DNA of 64,000 bases from Paracoccus limosus. Lineage in GTDB: Bacteria > Pseudomonadota > Alphaproteobacteria > Rhodobacterales > Rhodobacteraceae. Where the stretch lies: positions 1 to 64,000 of the forward strand of contig NZ_WMIF01000009.1 in the NCBI RefSeq assembly GCF_009711185.1, in the 5' to 3' direction. The position numbers and the translations under genes are program-made. A model generated the notes under the pieces. The model did not search any database, was not told the origin of the DNA, and saw only the letters and a program-made list of their open reading frames with translations. Of this stretch, positions 42,491-51,495 are shown one piece after another. The number at the start of each line of letters is the position of its first letter. Positions within the stretch are counted from its first letter, which is position 1.

Positions 42491-43312
42491 ATGATCGGGA
42501 CTTATCTGAAAACCACGGGGCTGGCCCTGGCGCTTGGCGGCTGGGCCGGCATGGCGGCGGCCGATCCCTCGCTCGACCTCGTTGGGCCGCTGGCGGATTA
42601 CAAGATCTATGTGGCCGAAAACACCGCCCAGCTGGTCGCCGATGCCGAAGCATTCACCACCGCGATCAAGGCGGGCGATCTGGACAAGGCCAAGGCGCTT
42701 TTTGCCCCGACCCGCACCAGCTATGAAAAGATCGAGCCGATCGCCGAGCTGTTCTCGGATCTGGACGTGTCGATCGACGCCCGCGCAGACGACTTCGAAA
42801 AGGCCGAAGCCGACGAGGCCTTTACCGGCTTTCACCGGCTGGAATACGGGCTGTGGGAAAAGGGCTCGACCGAGGGGCTGGCACCCTTTGCCGACCGGCT
42901 GATGGCCGATATCCATACGCTGAACGAGCGCATCAACGGCCTGACCTTCCCACCGGAAGTCGTGGTCGGCGGTGCCGCCGCCCTGATGGAAGAGGTCGCG
43001 GCCACCAAGATCTCGGGCGAGGAAGACCGCTATTCCCGCACCGACCTGTGGGATTTCGACGCCAATTTCGCCGGCTCGCAAAAGATCTATGATCTGCTGA
43101 AGCCGCTGATCGCCAAGCAGGATCCCGAATTCGTCGCCAAGGTGGACGGCAATTTCGCCGCCGTGGACGCGGTTCTGGCGAAATACAAGGAAGGCGACGG
43201 CTATGTCTCGTATGAAAAGCTGACCGATGCCGACCGCAACCTGCTGTCAAGCAAGGTGAACACGCTGGCCGAGGATCTTTCGACCCTGCGCGGCAAGCTG
43301 GGCCTCGGCTAA
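42491..43312 (+). CDS. efeM: M75-family (EfeM-like) periplasmic iron-uptake protein, 273 aa
   Basis: A signal peptide (LKTTGLALALGGWAGMAAA) followed by a single M75/imelysin-type domain with the HxxE motif HRLE (115-118) in FTGFHRLEYGLWEKGSTEGL. It lacks the cupredoxin domain of EfeO, which is the defining difference of EfeM. So this operon encodes both an EfeO and an EfeM. It follows efeB by 43 bases with GAGCATC before the ATG and is probably the last gene of the efe unit, given the GC-rich hairpin at 43320. Confidence 0.9.
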   Translation: MIGTYLKTTGLALALGGWAGMAAADPSLDLVGPLADYKIYVAENTAQLVADAEAFTTAIKAGDLDKAKALFAPTRTSYEKIEPIAELFSDLDVSIDARADDFEKAEADEAFTGFHRLEYGLWEKGSTEGLAPFADRLMADIHTLNERINGLTFPPEVVVGGAAALMEEVAATKISGEEDRYSRTDLWDFDANFAGSQKIYDLLKPLIAKQDPEFVAKVDGNFAAVDAVLAKYKEGDGYVSYEKLTDADRNLLSSKVNTLAEDLSTLRGKLGLG

Positions 43313-43319
43313 GGCGCCC

Positions 43320-43342
43320 GGACGGGCCGCTGCGGCCCGTCC
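43320..43342 (+). terminator. GC-rich hairpin after efeM
   Basis: A 9- to 10-bp stem (GGACGGGCC with GGCCCGTCC) lies 7 bases past the efeM stop without a T-run. It could separate the efe operon from the YcaO-peroxidase genes or merely attenuate read-through. Confidence 0.5.
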
Positions 43343-43432
43343 CCATCCCGTATCCGGCGCAATTCACACCGAAATCACGTCGCGCTGCGTATCACCGGCA
43401 GGCAACACCGGTGCAGGAGCGCGGCGCGCGGG

Positions 43433-44302
43433 ATGATACAGGACTTTCACCGCCCACAAGACCTTGCCGCCTGCTGGCGCAGTTTCGACTGGCGCGAGAA
43501 TTTCCTCGCCCCCGGCCTTGTGATCCTGCAGGCGCTGACCCCGGACGGGCAGACCGCCTCGGGTGCCGGGCTGAACCGCGACGAGGCATGGCACCGCTGT
43601 CTGGGCGAAACCGCTGAAATCCTTGCCCTGCGCGCGCATCGCGATGCCGGCCGCGCTTTTGACCCCACCCGCGATGGCATCGCCGCCCATGTCGATACCC
43701 GGGCCGCCTGCGACGCCGCCCTGTTCGAAGCGCACGAGCGGCGCGCCATCGCCGGCTGGTGGCTGGGCTGGCTGCAGGCCGATCCGGTCGCGCCCGACTG
43801 GCTGCATGAGGCGGGAATCTTGGGCAGCCTCGATCTGGCGCGGCGCGGCGCGGCGCTGAAACGGCGCACCGACTGGTGGCTGGTCCGCCTTGCCGACGGG
43901 CCCTGCACGATGATCTGCCGCTCGGCCAGCATCGAGGGGCAGGAGCCGGTGCTGGGCTACGGCGCCCATCCCGACCCGGCCGAGGCCGCCCGCAAGGCCA
44001 TGCGTGAGCTTTTGCTGATGGAACTGAACCTGATCGAGCTGCTGGCCGCGCGCTCGCACGGGCTGGGACCGGCACTCGAACCCGTGGGGCGCAGGATCCG
44101 CGACTATGCCCTGCGCGGCAGCAGCCTTTTTGCCGAGGGGCCGGCGGTCACGCCCCGGCCGGCGGCGCGGCTGGGCGCCGATTGGCTCGCGCCGGCGCCC
44201 CGCATGCAAGAGCTGGCCACGGCGCCCATCAGCGTCTGGCTGTGCCAGCCCGACCTGCCCGCGCCACGCTTTACCGCCGAGACCGGATCGCCCTATCTTT
44301 GA
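43433..44302 (+). CDS. Compact YcaO-like protein, 289 aa
   Basis: Three regions line up with the YcaO ATP-binding fold: GAGLNRDEAWHRCLGETAEI (44-63, with Glu59 and Glu62), ALFEAHERRAIAGWW (96-110, the ExxER element with Glu99, Glu102, Arg103) and GYGAHPDPAEAARKAMREL (175-193). YcaO enzymes use ATP to activate amide bonds, making azolines, thioamides or amidines in peptides or proteins. At 289 residues this one is shorter than usual stand-alone YcaO proteins (about 380 or more), and the usual ERDA is ERRA, so activity is not certain. The gene is followed after 18 bases by a haem peroxidase and an orphan gene. No classical docking (E1-like) partner or short precursor is visible. No strong ribosome site precedes the ATG. 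Confidence 0.75.
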   Translation: MIQDFHRPQDLAACWRSFDWRENFLAPGLVILQALTPDGQTASGAGLNRDEAWHRCLGETAEILALRAHRDAGRAFDPTRDGIAAHVDTRAACDAALFEAHERRAIAGWWLGWLQADPVAPDWLHEAGILGSLDLARRGAALKRRTDWWLVRLADGPCTMICRSASIEGQEPVLGYGAHPDPAEAARKAMRELLLMELNLIELLAARSHGLGPALEPVGRRIRDYALRGSSLFAEGPAVTPRPAARLGADWLAPAPRMQELATAPISVWLCQPDLPAPRFTAETGSPYL

Positions 44303-44320
44303 CCCGCAGGAGTCCCGCGC

Positions 44321-45802
44321 ATGACCGACGATCTGCCCTGTCCTGAAGACCCCGCTGAAGGCGATCCCCCGGCACCGCCGCGCCGCGCCGGTGGCTCTTG
44401 CCCCGCCTGCGCACAGGGGCACAGCGATCTGGCCGAACTGCTGCGCCGCAAGCAGACCAGTGGCCACACCGCCAAGGGCAAGGCCGCCAATATGGGCGCC
44501 GCCCCGTCGCCGCTGCCGCCGCAGGACCAACACCCCGAAATCACCCAACGCCCGCCCGAGATCCTGCTGCGCACCACCCCGGCCTGGCGTCTGGCCTGCA
44601 TGGCGCAGGCGGCGCAGATTCCCTCGGGCTATACCTATCTTGCGCAGCTGATGGGCCATGACATGGGCCGCAGCACCCCCGCCGACGAGGTCCCTTATTC
44701 AGGCACCCGCGTGCCGCGCTACAACCTGATCGACAATCCGCTGACGCTGGAAACGGTCTATGGCCCCGGCCCGGCGCTGGCCGCGCATGTTTATGACCCC
44801 GAGACGCTGCTATTTCGGATCACGCCGCGCGCCCGGCTGGCCCGCATCTATGCGCGCGGCCGCGACGCGCTGTCCGACGCCGATCCCCGGCCGATCCGCG
44901 CCCTTTACGACGAACGCAACCGCGATTCCCTGATGCTGCACGAGCTGACGGCGGCATGGATGCAGTTTCACAACCGCAACGCCCGGCAGTTGACGGCACA
45001 GGGCCTGTCGCCGCTGGCCGCCTATTGTCAGGCCCGCGCCCATGCCGTGCGCTGCTGGCACGCGATCTTGCAGGCCGACCTGCTGCCGCGCTTTCTGCAC
45101 CCCGAAATTGCAGCACTACCCGCCCCCCTACCCGCGGCATGGGAGCTGGACGAAACGACGCTGCTGCATGGCCTGTGCCGGGCCTTTCACGCCCTGCCGC
45201 TGGCCGCCTATCAGCTGGGCCGCTCGGGGCTGCACAACCTGAACCGGCTGCTGAAGCGCGGCTATGACATCAGCGAGGCCGAGACGGATTGGCAGGTCGA
45301 TTGGCCGCTGTTCTTTGGCAGCCGCCCCGGCGGGCCAAAGACCGGCCTTTCGGCCAGCGTCGCGCCCGAGCTGCGCGCCCCGATCACGGCCGAGGCGGTG
45401 ATCGCGCTGGACAATGCCAGCGCCGATATCGCCGATCCGCTGCGGGCGGGCAATGCCGGCATCCACGCGGCGATCGCCGCCCTGCCGGGGGGCTGGCCAG
45501 CGCGGCTGCCCCCCGCAACCCTCGCCGCCGATTTCACTGCCGCCCATCCCGATGCGCCCATCCGTATCACTGCCGATGTCCTGCGCTGGGGACCGCTTTA
45601 CCAGTTCCTGATGGTCGAGGCACAGTTGTATGGCCAGGCCGGCGGTTTCGGCCCCTTGGGCAGCGCGCTGCTGCGTGGCTCGGTTCTCGGCTCGGTGCAG
45701 CGGGTGGTGCTGGCCGAGGAGACGCCGGCCAGCCGCACCCTGCCCCGGCCCGACAGCATGCTTGCACTCATCACCCTTGTCCGAACGGAGGGACTATCAT
45801 GA
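44321..45802 (+). CDS. Animal-type haem peroxidase, 493 aa
   Basis: The peroxidase-cyclooxygenase superfamily pattern is clear: distal histidine in YLAQLMGHDMG (His113, Asp114), then LTLETVYGPGPA (canonical 'LDL..vYG'), then YDERNRDSLMLHELTAAWMQFHNR (canonical 'D.R.ne...l..lh..f.r.HNr'), and the probable proximal ligand His290 in LCRAFHALPLAAYQLGRSG. No Sec, Tat or lipoprotein signal is present; the N-terminus is Pro-rich with a CPAC motif (27-30). It would oxidise halides, phenols or peptide side chains with peroxide, but the substrate is unknown. A ribosome site CAGGAG precedes it. Its stop overlaps the start of the next gene by four bases, and it follows a YcaO-like gene by 18 bases. Confidence 0.85.
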   Translation: MTDDLPCPEDPAEGDPPAPPRRAGGSCPACAQGHSDLAELLRRKQTSGHTAKGKAANMGAAPSPLPPQDQHPEITQRPPEILLRTTPAWRLACMAQAAQIPSGYTYLAQLMGHDMGRSTPADEVPYSGTRVPRYNLIDNPLTLETVYGPGPALAAHVYDPETLLFRITPRARLARIYARGRDALSDADPRPIRALYDERNRDSLMLHELTAAWMQFHNRNARQLTAQGLSPLAAYCQARAHAVRCWHAILQADLLPRFLHPEIAALPAPLPAAWELDETTLLHGLCRAFHALPLAAYQLGRSGLHNLNRLLKRGYDISEAETDWQVDWPLFFGSRPGGPKTGLSASVAPELRAPITAEAVIALDNASADIADPLRAGNAGIHAAIAALPGGWPARLPPATLAADFTAAHPDAPIRITADVLRWGPLYQFLMVEAQLYGQAGGFGPLGSALLRGSVLGSVQRVVLAEETPASRTLPRPDSMLALITLVRTEGLS

Positions 45803-46524
45803 CGGAAACCATGAAATACATCGTCGTGGGCACCGAGGTCGACCAGCCACAGGCCTGGCTGCACCCCGACGGCAGCATCACCGCCGAACAGGGCGATGAC
45901 GGCCAGCCGCTGAATGTCGAATTCATCGGTCGGCTGATGGTCGACCTGTCCCAGCGCGGCCCCGCCGGCGTCAGCGCCAAAGAGCTGAAGGCGCTGGAGG
46001 AACAGGTGCGACAGGCGCTGATGGTGCAGGATTTCTCGACCCAGGGCGGCGGCGCCAGCCTGTCCGAACCCGAGCGCGCCCAGATCCTTGCCGGGACCAA
46101 GGTCCGCATCCTGTTCGAAAGCCGCCGGCGCAGCCGCAAGAAACCCGACCGCAACACCCGCATCCTGGTCGTGCCCTCGGACGAGACGCTGGGCATCACC
46201 GATGCCATGCTGCGCGCGCAGGGCCATGCCGATGGCTTTCGCCCGCCCCTGTCCTATGAGCTGGACCGGGCACTGATGCTGGCCAATATGAAACCCGAGA
46301 TCCTTGAAATCATCCGCGAATTCGCTGCCAACCCGCCCCCCGGCTGGAGCACCGCCCTGCAGGCCGCGCTGGAACAGCATGTCGAGGCCAGCATCCGCGA
46401 CCGCAGCATTTTCAAGGACGGCAACGGCCAGCCCGCCGATGACATCAAGAACCAGATCATGGCCAGCCCGCTGCGCGCCTTCCACCGCTCGGTCGGCATC
46501 TATGCCACGAACATGTGCCGCTGA
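45799..46524 (+). CDS. Protein of unknown function, 241 aa, single near-terminal cysteine
   Basis: I do not recognise this protein. It begins MTETMKYIVVGTEVDQPQAW, has a strongly basic patch (ESRRRSRKKPDR, about 107-118), and helical stretches in the second half (MLANMKPEILEIIREF, ALQAALEQHVEAS). The only cysteine is the next-to-last residue (ending ATNMCR). No signal peptide or membrane segment. The ATG overlaps the peroxidase stop by four bases (ATGA), so the two products are made together, probably with the YcaO-like protein. A lone C-terminal cysteine beside a YcaO-like enzyme suggests it could be a substrate, but a carrier or structural partner of the peroxidase is equally possible. Confidence 0.85.
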   Translation: MTETMKYIVVGTEVDQPQAWLHPDGSITAEQGDDGQPLNVEFIGRLMVDLSQRGPAGVSAKELKALEEQVRQALMVQDFSTQGGGASLSEPERAQILAGTKVRILFESRRRSRKKPDRNTRILVVPSDETLGITDAMLRAQGHADGFRPPLSYELDRALMLANMKPEILEIIREFAANPPPGWSTALQAALEQHVEASIRDRSIFKDGNGQPADDIKNQIMASPLRAFHRSVGIYATNMCR

Positions 46525-46532
46525 CGGATCGG

Positions 46533-48434
46533 CTAATGCGGCATCGCGATCCTGTGCCGCAGGATCGCGTCAAGCACGTTGCGCATATCGTCGCGCCAAT
46601 GGTCGTGGCGCAGCGGAAACACTGCCAGAAACCAGTCGAGCATCTGCGCCTCGGACGGGTCGGGCGGGCCGCGCCATTGGCCGCGCAATTCGTCAAGATA
46701 GCTGTCCAGCCGCCGGGCCGCCTCGTCCTGCTGGCCGTTTTTCCACAGCGCGGCGGCATGCCAGCCGCCGACCGTCGGCATCAGCCCGGCGCCGGCCTCG
46801 CATTGCCGCGCCGCCGCCGGGTAATCACCCAGCAGATAGTCGGCGGCGGCCAGATAGATCTGGTGGAATGGCTCTTGCACGGCAGCGTGGCTTTTGGCCT
46901 CGGCCGCCAGCGCCGCCGCCTTGACCAGATCGCCGATGAAGGCGAATCCCAGACAGCAGGACACCAGCGTCAGCATATTGCTGCGGTTAAGGCTCAGCGC
47001 CTGATCGAAATGGAAATCCGCAAGGTCGAAATAGCCCAGATGACAAAAACACCACGCCAGCACACGATGCGCGCGCGTGTCCATCGGGTCGACCGAGACC
47101 GCGACGATGGCGTGATGCATGGCGTCGCGCTTGATCTCTTCGGTCTGCAGGGTGCCGGGCAGCAGCACGTGCCGCACATTCAGGGCCCCGGCCAGCTCGG
47201 CATGGGCCGGGCCAAAGCGCGGCGCCTGCGCGGTGATGTCGCGCAGCATCTGCAGCGCCGCGCCCTCGCTTTCGGGCGACCAGCGGTCCAGCAGCGCCTG
47301 CGCCTTGAGCCAGCTGTCATAGACCCCCGAGCCGCTTTCGGCCAAGGCCCGGTCCGAGATCACCACCGACAGCGCGCTGGCGATATTGGCCAGCAATTGC
47401 CGGACCTTGTGTTCCCATTCGGTCTGCGGCTCCTCGACCCATTCCGACCAGATCAACTCGCCCGAGCCGCGCTGCACCTCGACCGACAGGCGCAGGCGGC
47501 CCAACATCAGATAGGGCCGGACCAGCACCAGCGCCTGCACCAGATCCGGCGGGTCGGTCCCGACCAGCCGCCATTCGCGAAACCGTCCCATGCGCATGCG
47601 CAGATCGGCAAAGACCACGGTGGTCAGGGGCGCAAGCTCACCCCCGGGCATCTGCGTATCGACCAGTTGCAGCGACAGGTTCAGCTGCGCATCGCGCGTG
47701 GCCTGCGGGCCAATGCGGCCACCGCCCGCCGGGTCCAGTTTGATCGCCGCCAAAAGCTCGACCGTCTCGGCCTCGGGTTCCTGATCGAAGGCCTCATCCA
47801 GATGGGCGTAAAGCGCGTTGTAGCGTTCGATGGCGCGGGTCGGTCGGCCGCCCTGCCAGTCCATCCGCATCAGGATCCGGGTCGCATTCTCATTCGCGGG
47901 CTCCAGCTCGATGGCGAATTCGGCCAGCGCGCGCCGGGTTTCAAGCTGGCTTTCGACATCGGCCAACCGCTGGTCCAGCACCTGCCGGATCGCGGCCAGC
48001 AGGGTGGTGCGGCTGATCGCCAGCCAGCTGTCGAACGAGGCGCTGATGCCTTCCAGCTGCAACCCGCGTTCGATCACCGCCCGCACCGGCCGCGCCGCCG
48101 CCGGATCCCAGCCCGGTTGCGACAGCGCGGCCAGCAGCTCTTGTTGCAGATCAAATGGCTGGGCCAGACGCAGCGCGACCTCGCCCATGGTGGTCTCAAG
48201 GCTGACCGAGGCGTCGGTGGCCGGGATCTCGGCCATGGCCCGGCGGATATGTTTGACCGCCTGCCGATACGAGGCCGAGGCCCTGCGCTCATCGGAATCC
48301 TGCCAGAACAGGTCAATGACCTTTTCGGTGCGATGCACCCGCGCCCGGTCGGCCATCAGGAAATACAGAAGCGCCCGCCCCTTGCGCAATCGCACGGCAT
48401 CCAGAATCCCGAGAAGCATTTGGATCTGCGGCAT
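46533..48434 (-). CDS. BTAD/TPR transcriptional regulator (SARP-like), about 633 aa
   Basis: The N-terminus (MLLGILDAVRLRKGRALLYFLMADRARVHRTEKVIDLFWQDSDERRASASYRQAVKHIRRAM) matches SARP-type regulators: a small DNA-binding domain followed by a bacterial transcriptional activator domain. The middle (about 290-410) resembles the adenylate-cyclase-associated TolB-like region (VFADLRMRMG, RLSVEVQRGSGELIWSEWVEEP), and the rest is tetratricopeptide repeats. The start is uncertain: MPQIQM at 48434 is taken, with the Met five codons later or an upstream one possible; no good ribosome site is seen. It runs towards the orphan 241-residue gene with 8 bases between stops. Target genes are unknown; the neighbouring YcaO-peroxidase genes are the obvious candidates. 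Confidence 0.8.
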   Translation of the reverse strand: MPQIQMLLGILDAVRLRKGRALLYFLMADRARVHRTEKVIDLFWQDSDERRASASYRQAVKHIRRAMAEIPATDASVSLETTMGEVALRLAQPFDLQQELLAALSQPGWDPAAARPVRAVIERGLQLEGISASFDSWLAISRTTLLAAIRQVLDQRLADVESQLETRRALAEFAIELEPANENATRILMRMDWQGGRPTRAIERYNALYAHLDEAFDQEPEAETVELLAAIKLDPAGGGRIGPQATRDAQLNLSLQLVDTQMPGGELAPLTTVVFADLRMRMGRFREWRLVGTDPPDLVQALVLVRPYLMLGRLRLSVEVQRGSGELIWSEWVEEPQTEWEHKVRQLLANIASALSVVISDRALAESGSGVYDSWLKAQALLDRWSPESEGAALQMLRDITAQAPRFGPAHAELAGALNVRHVLLPGTLQTEEIKRDAMHHAIVAVSVDPMDTRAHRVLAWCFCHLGYFDLADFHFDQALSLNRSNMLTLVSCCLGFAFIGDLVKAAALAAEAKSHAAVQEPFHQIYLAAADYLLGDYPAAARQCEAGAGLMPTVGGWHAAALWKNGQQDEAARRLDSYLDELRGQWRGPPDPSEAQMLDWFLAVFPLRHDHWRDDMRNVLDAILRHRIAMPH

Positions 48435-48696
48435 GCGCGTCTGACCGGGCCAAGTCCTTGGTTTCGAGCAAATCAGCCATAACCCAGAGCCGGTCAAAGG
48501 TCCATGCAACTGCGGCCTGCCACGCCCCGCGCGACCCGGCAATCTGCCCATGTGGCGTCAAGGTTGTGGTTCCGCGCATAGAGGTAGATCAGGCGTGGAA
48601 TCTACACGCCCAATGATTGCAGCCCTGCCCGCAAGCTGGGCAAAGCGTCGGCCCCCGGGCGCCGGAACCGGGGAATGGCGGCCATCGCCCCACTCC

Positions 48697-49809
48697 CTAG
48701 CGTGGGTAGGCCGAGCGGAAACCCGCCCGCCGCAGCCCGTCCAAGGCCCGGACGATGGCCTCGCGGCTGTCAAAGGGGCCGGCCATCAGAAAATGGCGCT
48801 TGTTCTTGTCGATGCCGCGCAGCACCGGATAGCCCAAGGCCATCGCCCTGCCGGCCGCACGGCTGGCGGCAGCGCTGTCGGCAAAGCTGCCGAACTGCAC
48901 GAAGCGCGCCCCGGCCGGGATCATCCCCGGCGCATTGCCTTTCGGCACCTCTTTCGATGTCGGAGCGCTGATGGGCGCGGGTTTGCCCATGTCACGCGGG
49001 AGCGGCGTAGCGGGCGCCGAGGTCCGGGCCGTCGGCAGAGGCACCGTGCCCGCCTTGGCCGGCGTGGCCACCGCGCGCAGCAGGGTCGCGGGCTTTGGCT
49101 CCGGTCCCTTGACCGCAGCCTCCTCTGCCGGCGCAGCAGCCGCAGCCTCGGCGCCCGGCTGCAATGGCGAGCCGATGGGCCGGGAAAAGGCCAGCCGCGA
49201 CAGGTCCGAGGCCGGCAGGTTGCCGCAATAGCCCTTGCTGGGATCGCTACCAAGCCGCGCAGGCTCTGCCTTGTCGGGATCGGCCTTTGTCGGCGTTTCG
49301 TCATAGCCCAGCAAATCACAAAGCCGGCGGTTCGGTTGCAGATCGCGCGCCATGCCAGCGCGAACGGCCGGAGCGGCGCGCAGGGCGCCGCGCAGCGTCT
49401 GCATCGGTGCGCTGTCATGAGGCTCGGGGCCCATGTCAGGCAGCTGCTCCAGCGGGCGCGGATCGCTGACCAGTTCGCCCGCGCGCAGGTTCGGGACCAC
49501 GGCGCGGGTCAACGCCTCTTCTATCAGCTGGGCGCGGGTCTTGCCGGCATCGGGGTCCAGCGCCCGCAACCGGGGCCGGCCATCGATGCCGCGTTGCGAC
49601 AGGCTGGGCGGATAGCCGCAGACCGGCTGGCCATCGCGGGTCAGACGCGGGTTCCAACCGCTATCGCCGCGCAGGAACACGCAGCCACGGCTGTCGATAT
49701 ATTGCTGGCCGGGGAAATCCGCAGGCGGGGTTTCCGCCGGGGCCAGATCAAGCGCCAGCGCGGCGGCCGGCGCCAGAACCCAGAACATGACCCATTGCAG
49801 CAGCCCCAT
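48697..49809 (-). CDS. SPOR-domain cell-envelope protein, 370 aa
   Basis: A signal peptide or N-terminal anchor (MGLLQWVMFWVLAPAAALALD), a middle region with several cysteines (RGCVFL, PVCGYPP, RRLCDLLGY, GYCGNLP), a Pro/Ala-rich linker, and a C-terminal SPOR domain (about 298-370: ARFVQFGSFADSAAASRAAGRAMALG, then FLMAGPFDSREAIVRALDGLRRAGF). SPOR domains bind denuded peptidoglycan, often at the septum, so a cell-division or wall-remodelling role in the periplasm is likely. It precedes nothing obvious in an operon; the gap to the next leftward gene is long (about 260 bases to the chosen start) and shows no other gene. Confidence 0.88.
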   Translation of the reverse strand: MGLLQWVMFWVLAPAAALALDLAPAETPPADFPGQQYIDSRGCVFLRGDSGWNPRLTRDGQPVCGYPPSLSQRGIDGRPRLRALDPDAGKTRAQLIEEALTRAVVPNLRAGELVSDPRPLEQLPDMGPEPHDSAPMQTLRGALRAAPAVRAGMARDLQPNRRLCDLLGYDETPTKADPDKAEPARLGSDPSKGYCGNLPASDLSRLAFSRPIGSPLQPGAEAAAAAPAEEAAVKGPEPKPATLLRAVATPAKAGTVPLPTARTSAPATPLPRDMGKPAPISAPTSKEVPKGNAPGMIPAGARFVQFGSFADSAAASRAAGRAMALGYPVLRGIDKNKRHFLMAGPFDSREAIVRALDGLRRAGFRSAYPR

Positions 49810-49879
49810 CGGCCCATCCCCGAATCGTTACCTCGGACGGTGATAGGCCAATGGCGCTGAACAGCCGGTTAACGCCGGC

Positions 49880-50530
49880 TCATTTCGTGCCGAACATGCG
49901 GTCGCCCGCATCGCCAAGACCCGGAACGATATAGCCATGATCGTCCAGCCGTTCGTCCAGCGAGGCGGTCACGATCGGCACATCGGGATGGGCCTCGCGC
50001 ATCCGCGCCACGCCTTCGGGCGCGGCCAGCAGGCACAGGAAACGCAGGTTCTTGGCGCCTTCCTTTTTCAGCAGATCGATCGCCGCGACCGAGGAATTGC
50101 CCGTCGCCAGCATCGGATCGACCACGATGGTCATGCGCGCGTCCAGCTCTTTGGGAACCTTGCAATAATATTGCACCGGCTGCAGCGTCTCGGGGTCGCG
50201 GTAAAGCCCGACGAAACCCACCCGCGCCGCCGGGATCAGTTCAAGGATGCCGTCCATCAGCCCGTTGCCCGCGCGCAGGATCGAGATCAGCGCCAGCTTC
50301 TTGCCCTCAAGCATCGGCGCCTGCATCGTGGTCAGCGGCGTTTCCACGGTGACGGTGGTCATTTCCAGTTCGCGCGTGACCTCATAGGCCAAAAGCAGGC
50401 TGATTTCGCGCAGAAGCCTACGAAAGCTGGCGGTCGAGGTGGTCTTGTCGCGCATCAGGGTCAGCTTGTGCTGCACCAGCGGGTGGTCGACCACGGTAAG
50501 ATGCTGCGTGGTGGTCTGGCCTTGGGTCAT
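49880..50530 (-). CDS. upp: Uracil phosphoribosyltransferase, 216 aa
   Basis: Converts uracil and PRPP to UMP. The PRPP-binding motif is [12 protein letters not shown], and the uracil-binding end region includes the segment [17 protein letters not shown] at the C-terminus. It begins [28 protein letters not shown], a typical Upp start, at 50530, overlapping the add stop by four bases. It is the last gene of the nucleoside operon and consumes uracil released from uridine or cytidine breakdown. Confidence 0.97.
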   Translation of the reverse strand: MTQGQTTTQHLTVVDHPLVQHKLTLMRDKTTSTASFRRLLREISLLLAYEVTRELEMTTVTVETPLTTMQAPMLEGKKLALISILRAGNGLMDGILELIPAARVGFVGLYRDPETLQPVQYYCKVPKELDARMTIVVDPMLATGNSSVAAIDLLKKEGAKNLRFLCLLAAPEGVARMREAHPDVPIVTASLDERLDDHGYIVPGLGDAGDRMFGTK

Positions 50531-51495
50531 GTGAACTCCTGTTTCAGGCGGTTGCGCGTGTCTTCGTCGCAAAAGGCGGCCTCGGCGGCCCAGAGGTTCA
50601 TCTGTCGAAACTCGGGATCGCTCCAGCCGAAACTATCGGCGAGCTGCTGGTATTCCCGGTTCAGGCTGGTGTCAAAGAAGGGCGGATCGTCGGTCGAGAC
50701 GGCAACGCGCACCCCGGCATCGGCCAGCCGCGCAATCGGATGGGCGGCAAGGTTCGGCACCACCCCCAGCGCCACATTCGCCCCCGGACACACCTCCAGC
50801 AGGATGCCCTTGTCGGCCAGATAGCGCACCAGCGCCGGGTCCTCGATGGCGCGGATTCCATGGCCGATGCGGGTCACGCCCAGTTCCAGCGCGCCGCGGA
50901 TACTGTCGGGGCCGCACCATTCGCCGGCATGGGCGGTCAGGCCCAGCTGCGCCTCGCGCGCGCAGTCAAAGGACCATGCGTAATCGCGCGCCTCGCCCAC
51001 ATCCTCGGCCCCGGCAAGGCCCATGCCCGCGACCCAGCCGCCTCCGGTCTCGGCCGCGCAAAGCGCCGTGCGCTTGGCCCGGTCGGGGCCAAGATGGCGG
51101 ATGCACGTCAGCACGGCGCGGCTGTCGACGCCAGACAGCGCATAGGCGCGGGCGATTTCCTCCATCGCGCCCAGATAGTCACGCCAGGCGAACAGATCAC
51201 CGCCGCCGCAGAACTCGGGCGAGACGAACAGCTCGACATAGATCGCGCCCTGCTCGCCGCATTCCGACAGCACCGCCGACAGCAGGCGCGCATAATCGGC
51301 CGGGGTCTGCAAGGTACTGCAAACAGCTTCATATATGCGAAGGAAGTCCTTGAAACCGTTGTATCTGTAGCGGCCCCGGTCATCGAAGACGCCGCCAAGG
51401 TCCAGCTGCTTTTCCGCCGCCAGCCCGCGCACGAAGGCGGGCGGCGCCGCCCCTTCCAGATGCAGATGCAGTTCAACCTTTTTCGACGATTTCAC
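50527..51495 (-). CDS. add: Adenosine deaminase, 322 aa
   Basis: A zinc TIM-barrel deaminase turning adenosine or deoxyadenosine into inosine. Signatures are [11 protein letters not shown] (metal histidines), LTAHAGEW (catalytic region), RIGHG, and STDDPPFF (metal aspartate). The start is GTG at 51495, overlapping the deoB stop (GTGA, 51492-51495); the stop overlaps upp. Some members of this family prefer adenine; the operon context of nucleoside breakdown favours the nucleoside enzyme. Confidence 0.93.
   Translation of the reverse strand: MKSSKKVELHLHLEGAAPPAFVRGLAAEKQLDLGGVFDDRGRYRYNGFKDFLRIYEAVCSTLQTPADYARLLSAVLSECGEQGAIYVELFVSPEFCGGGDLFAWRDYLGAMEEIARAYALSGVDSRAVLTCIRHLGPDRAKRTALCAAETGGGWVAGMGLAGAEDVGEARDYAWSFDCAREAQLGLTAHAGEWCGPDSIRGALELGVTRIGHGIRAIEDPALVRYLADKGILLEVCPGANVALGVVPNLAAHPIARLADAGVRVAVSTDDPPFFDTSLNREYQQLADSFGWSDPEFRQMNLWAAEAAFCDEDTRNRLKQEFT

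Noticed and set aside
44321..45802. Catalase or DyP assignment for the second peroxidase
   Set aside because: It lacks the DyP GxxDG motif and catalase signatures; the HNR and vYG patterns are those of the animal-type peroxidase superfamily.
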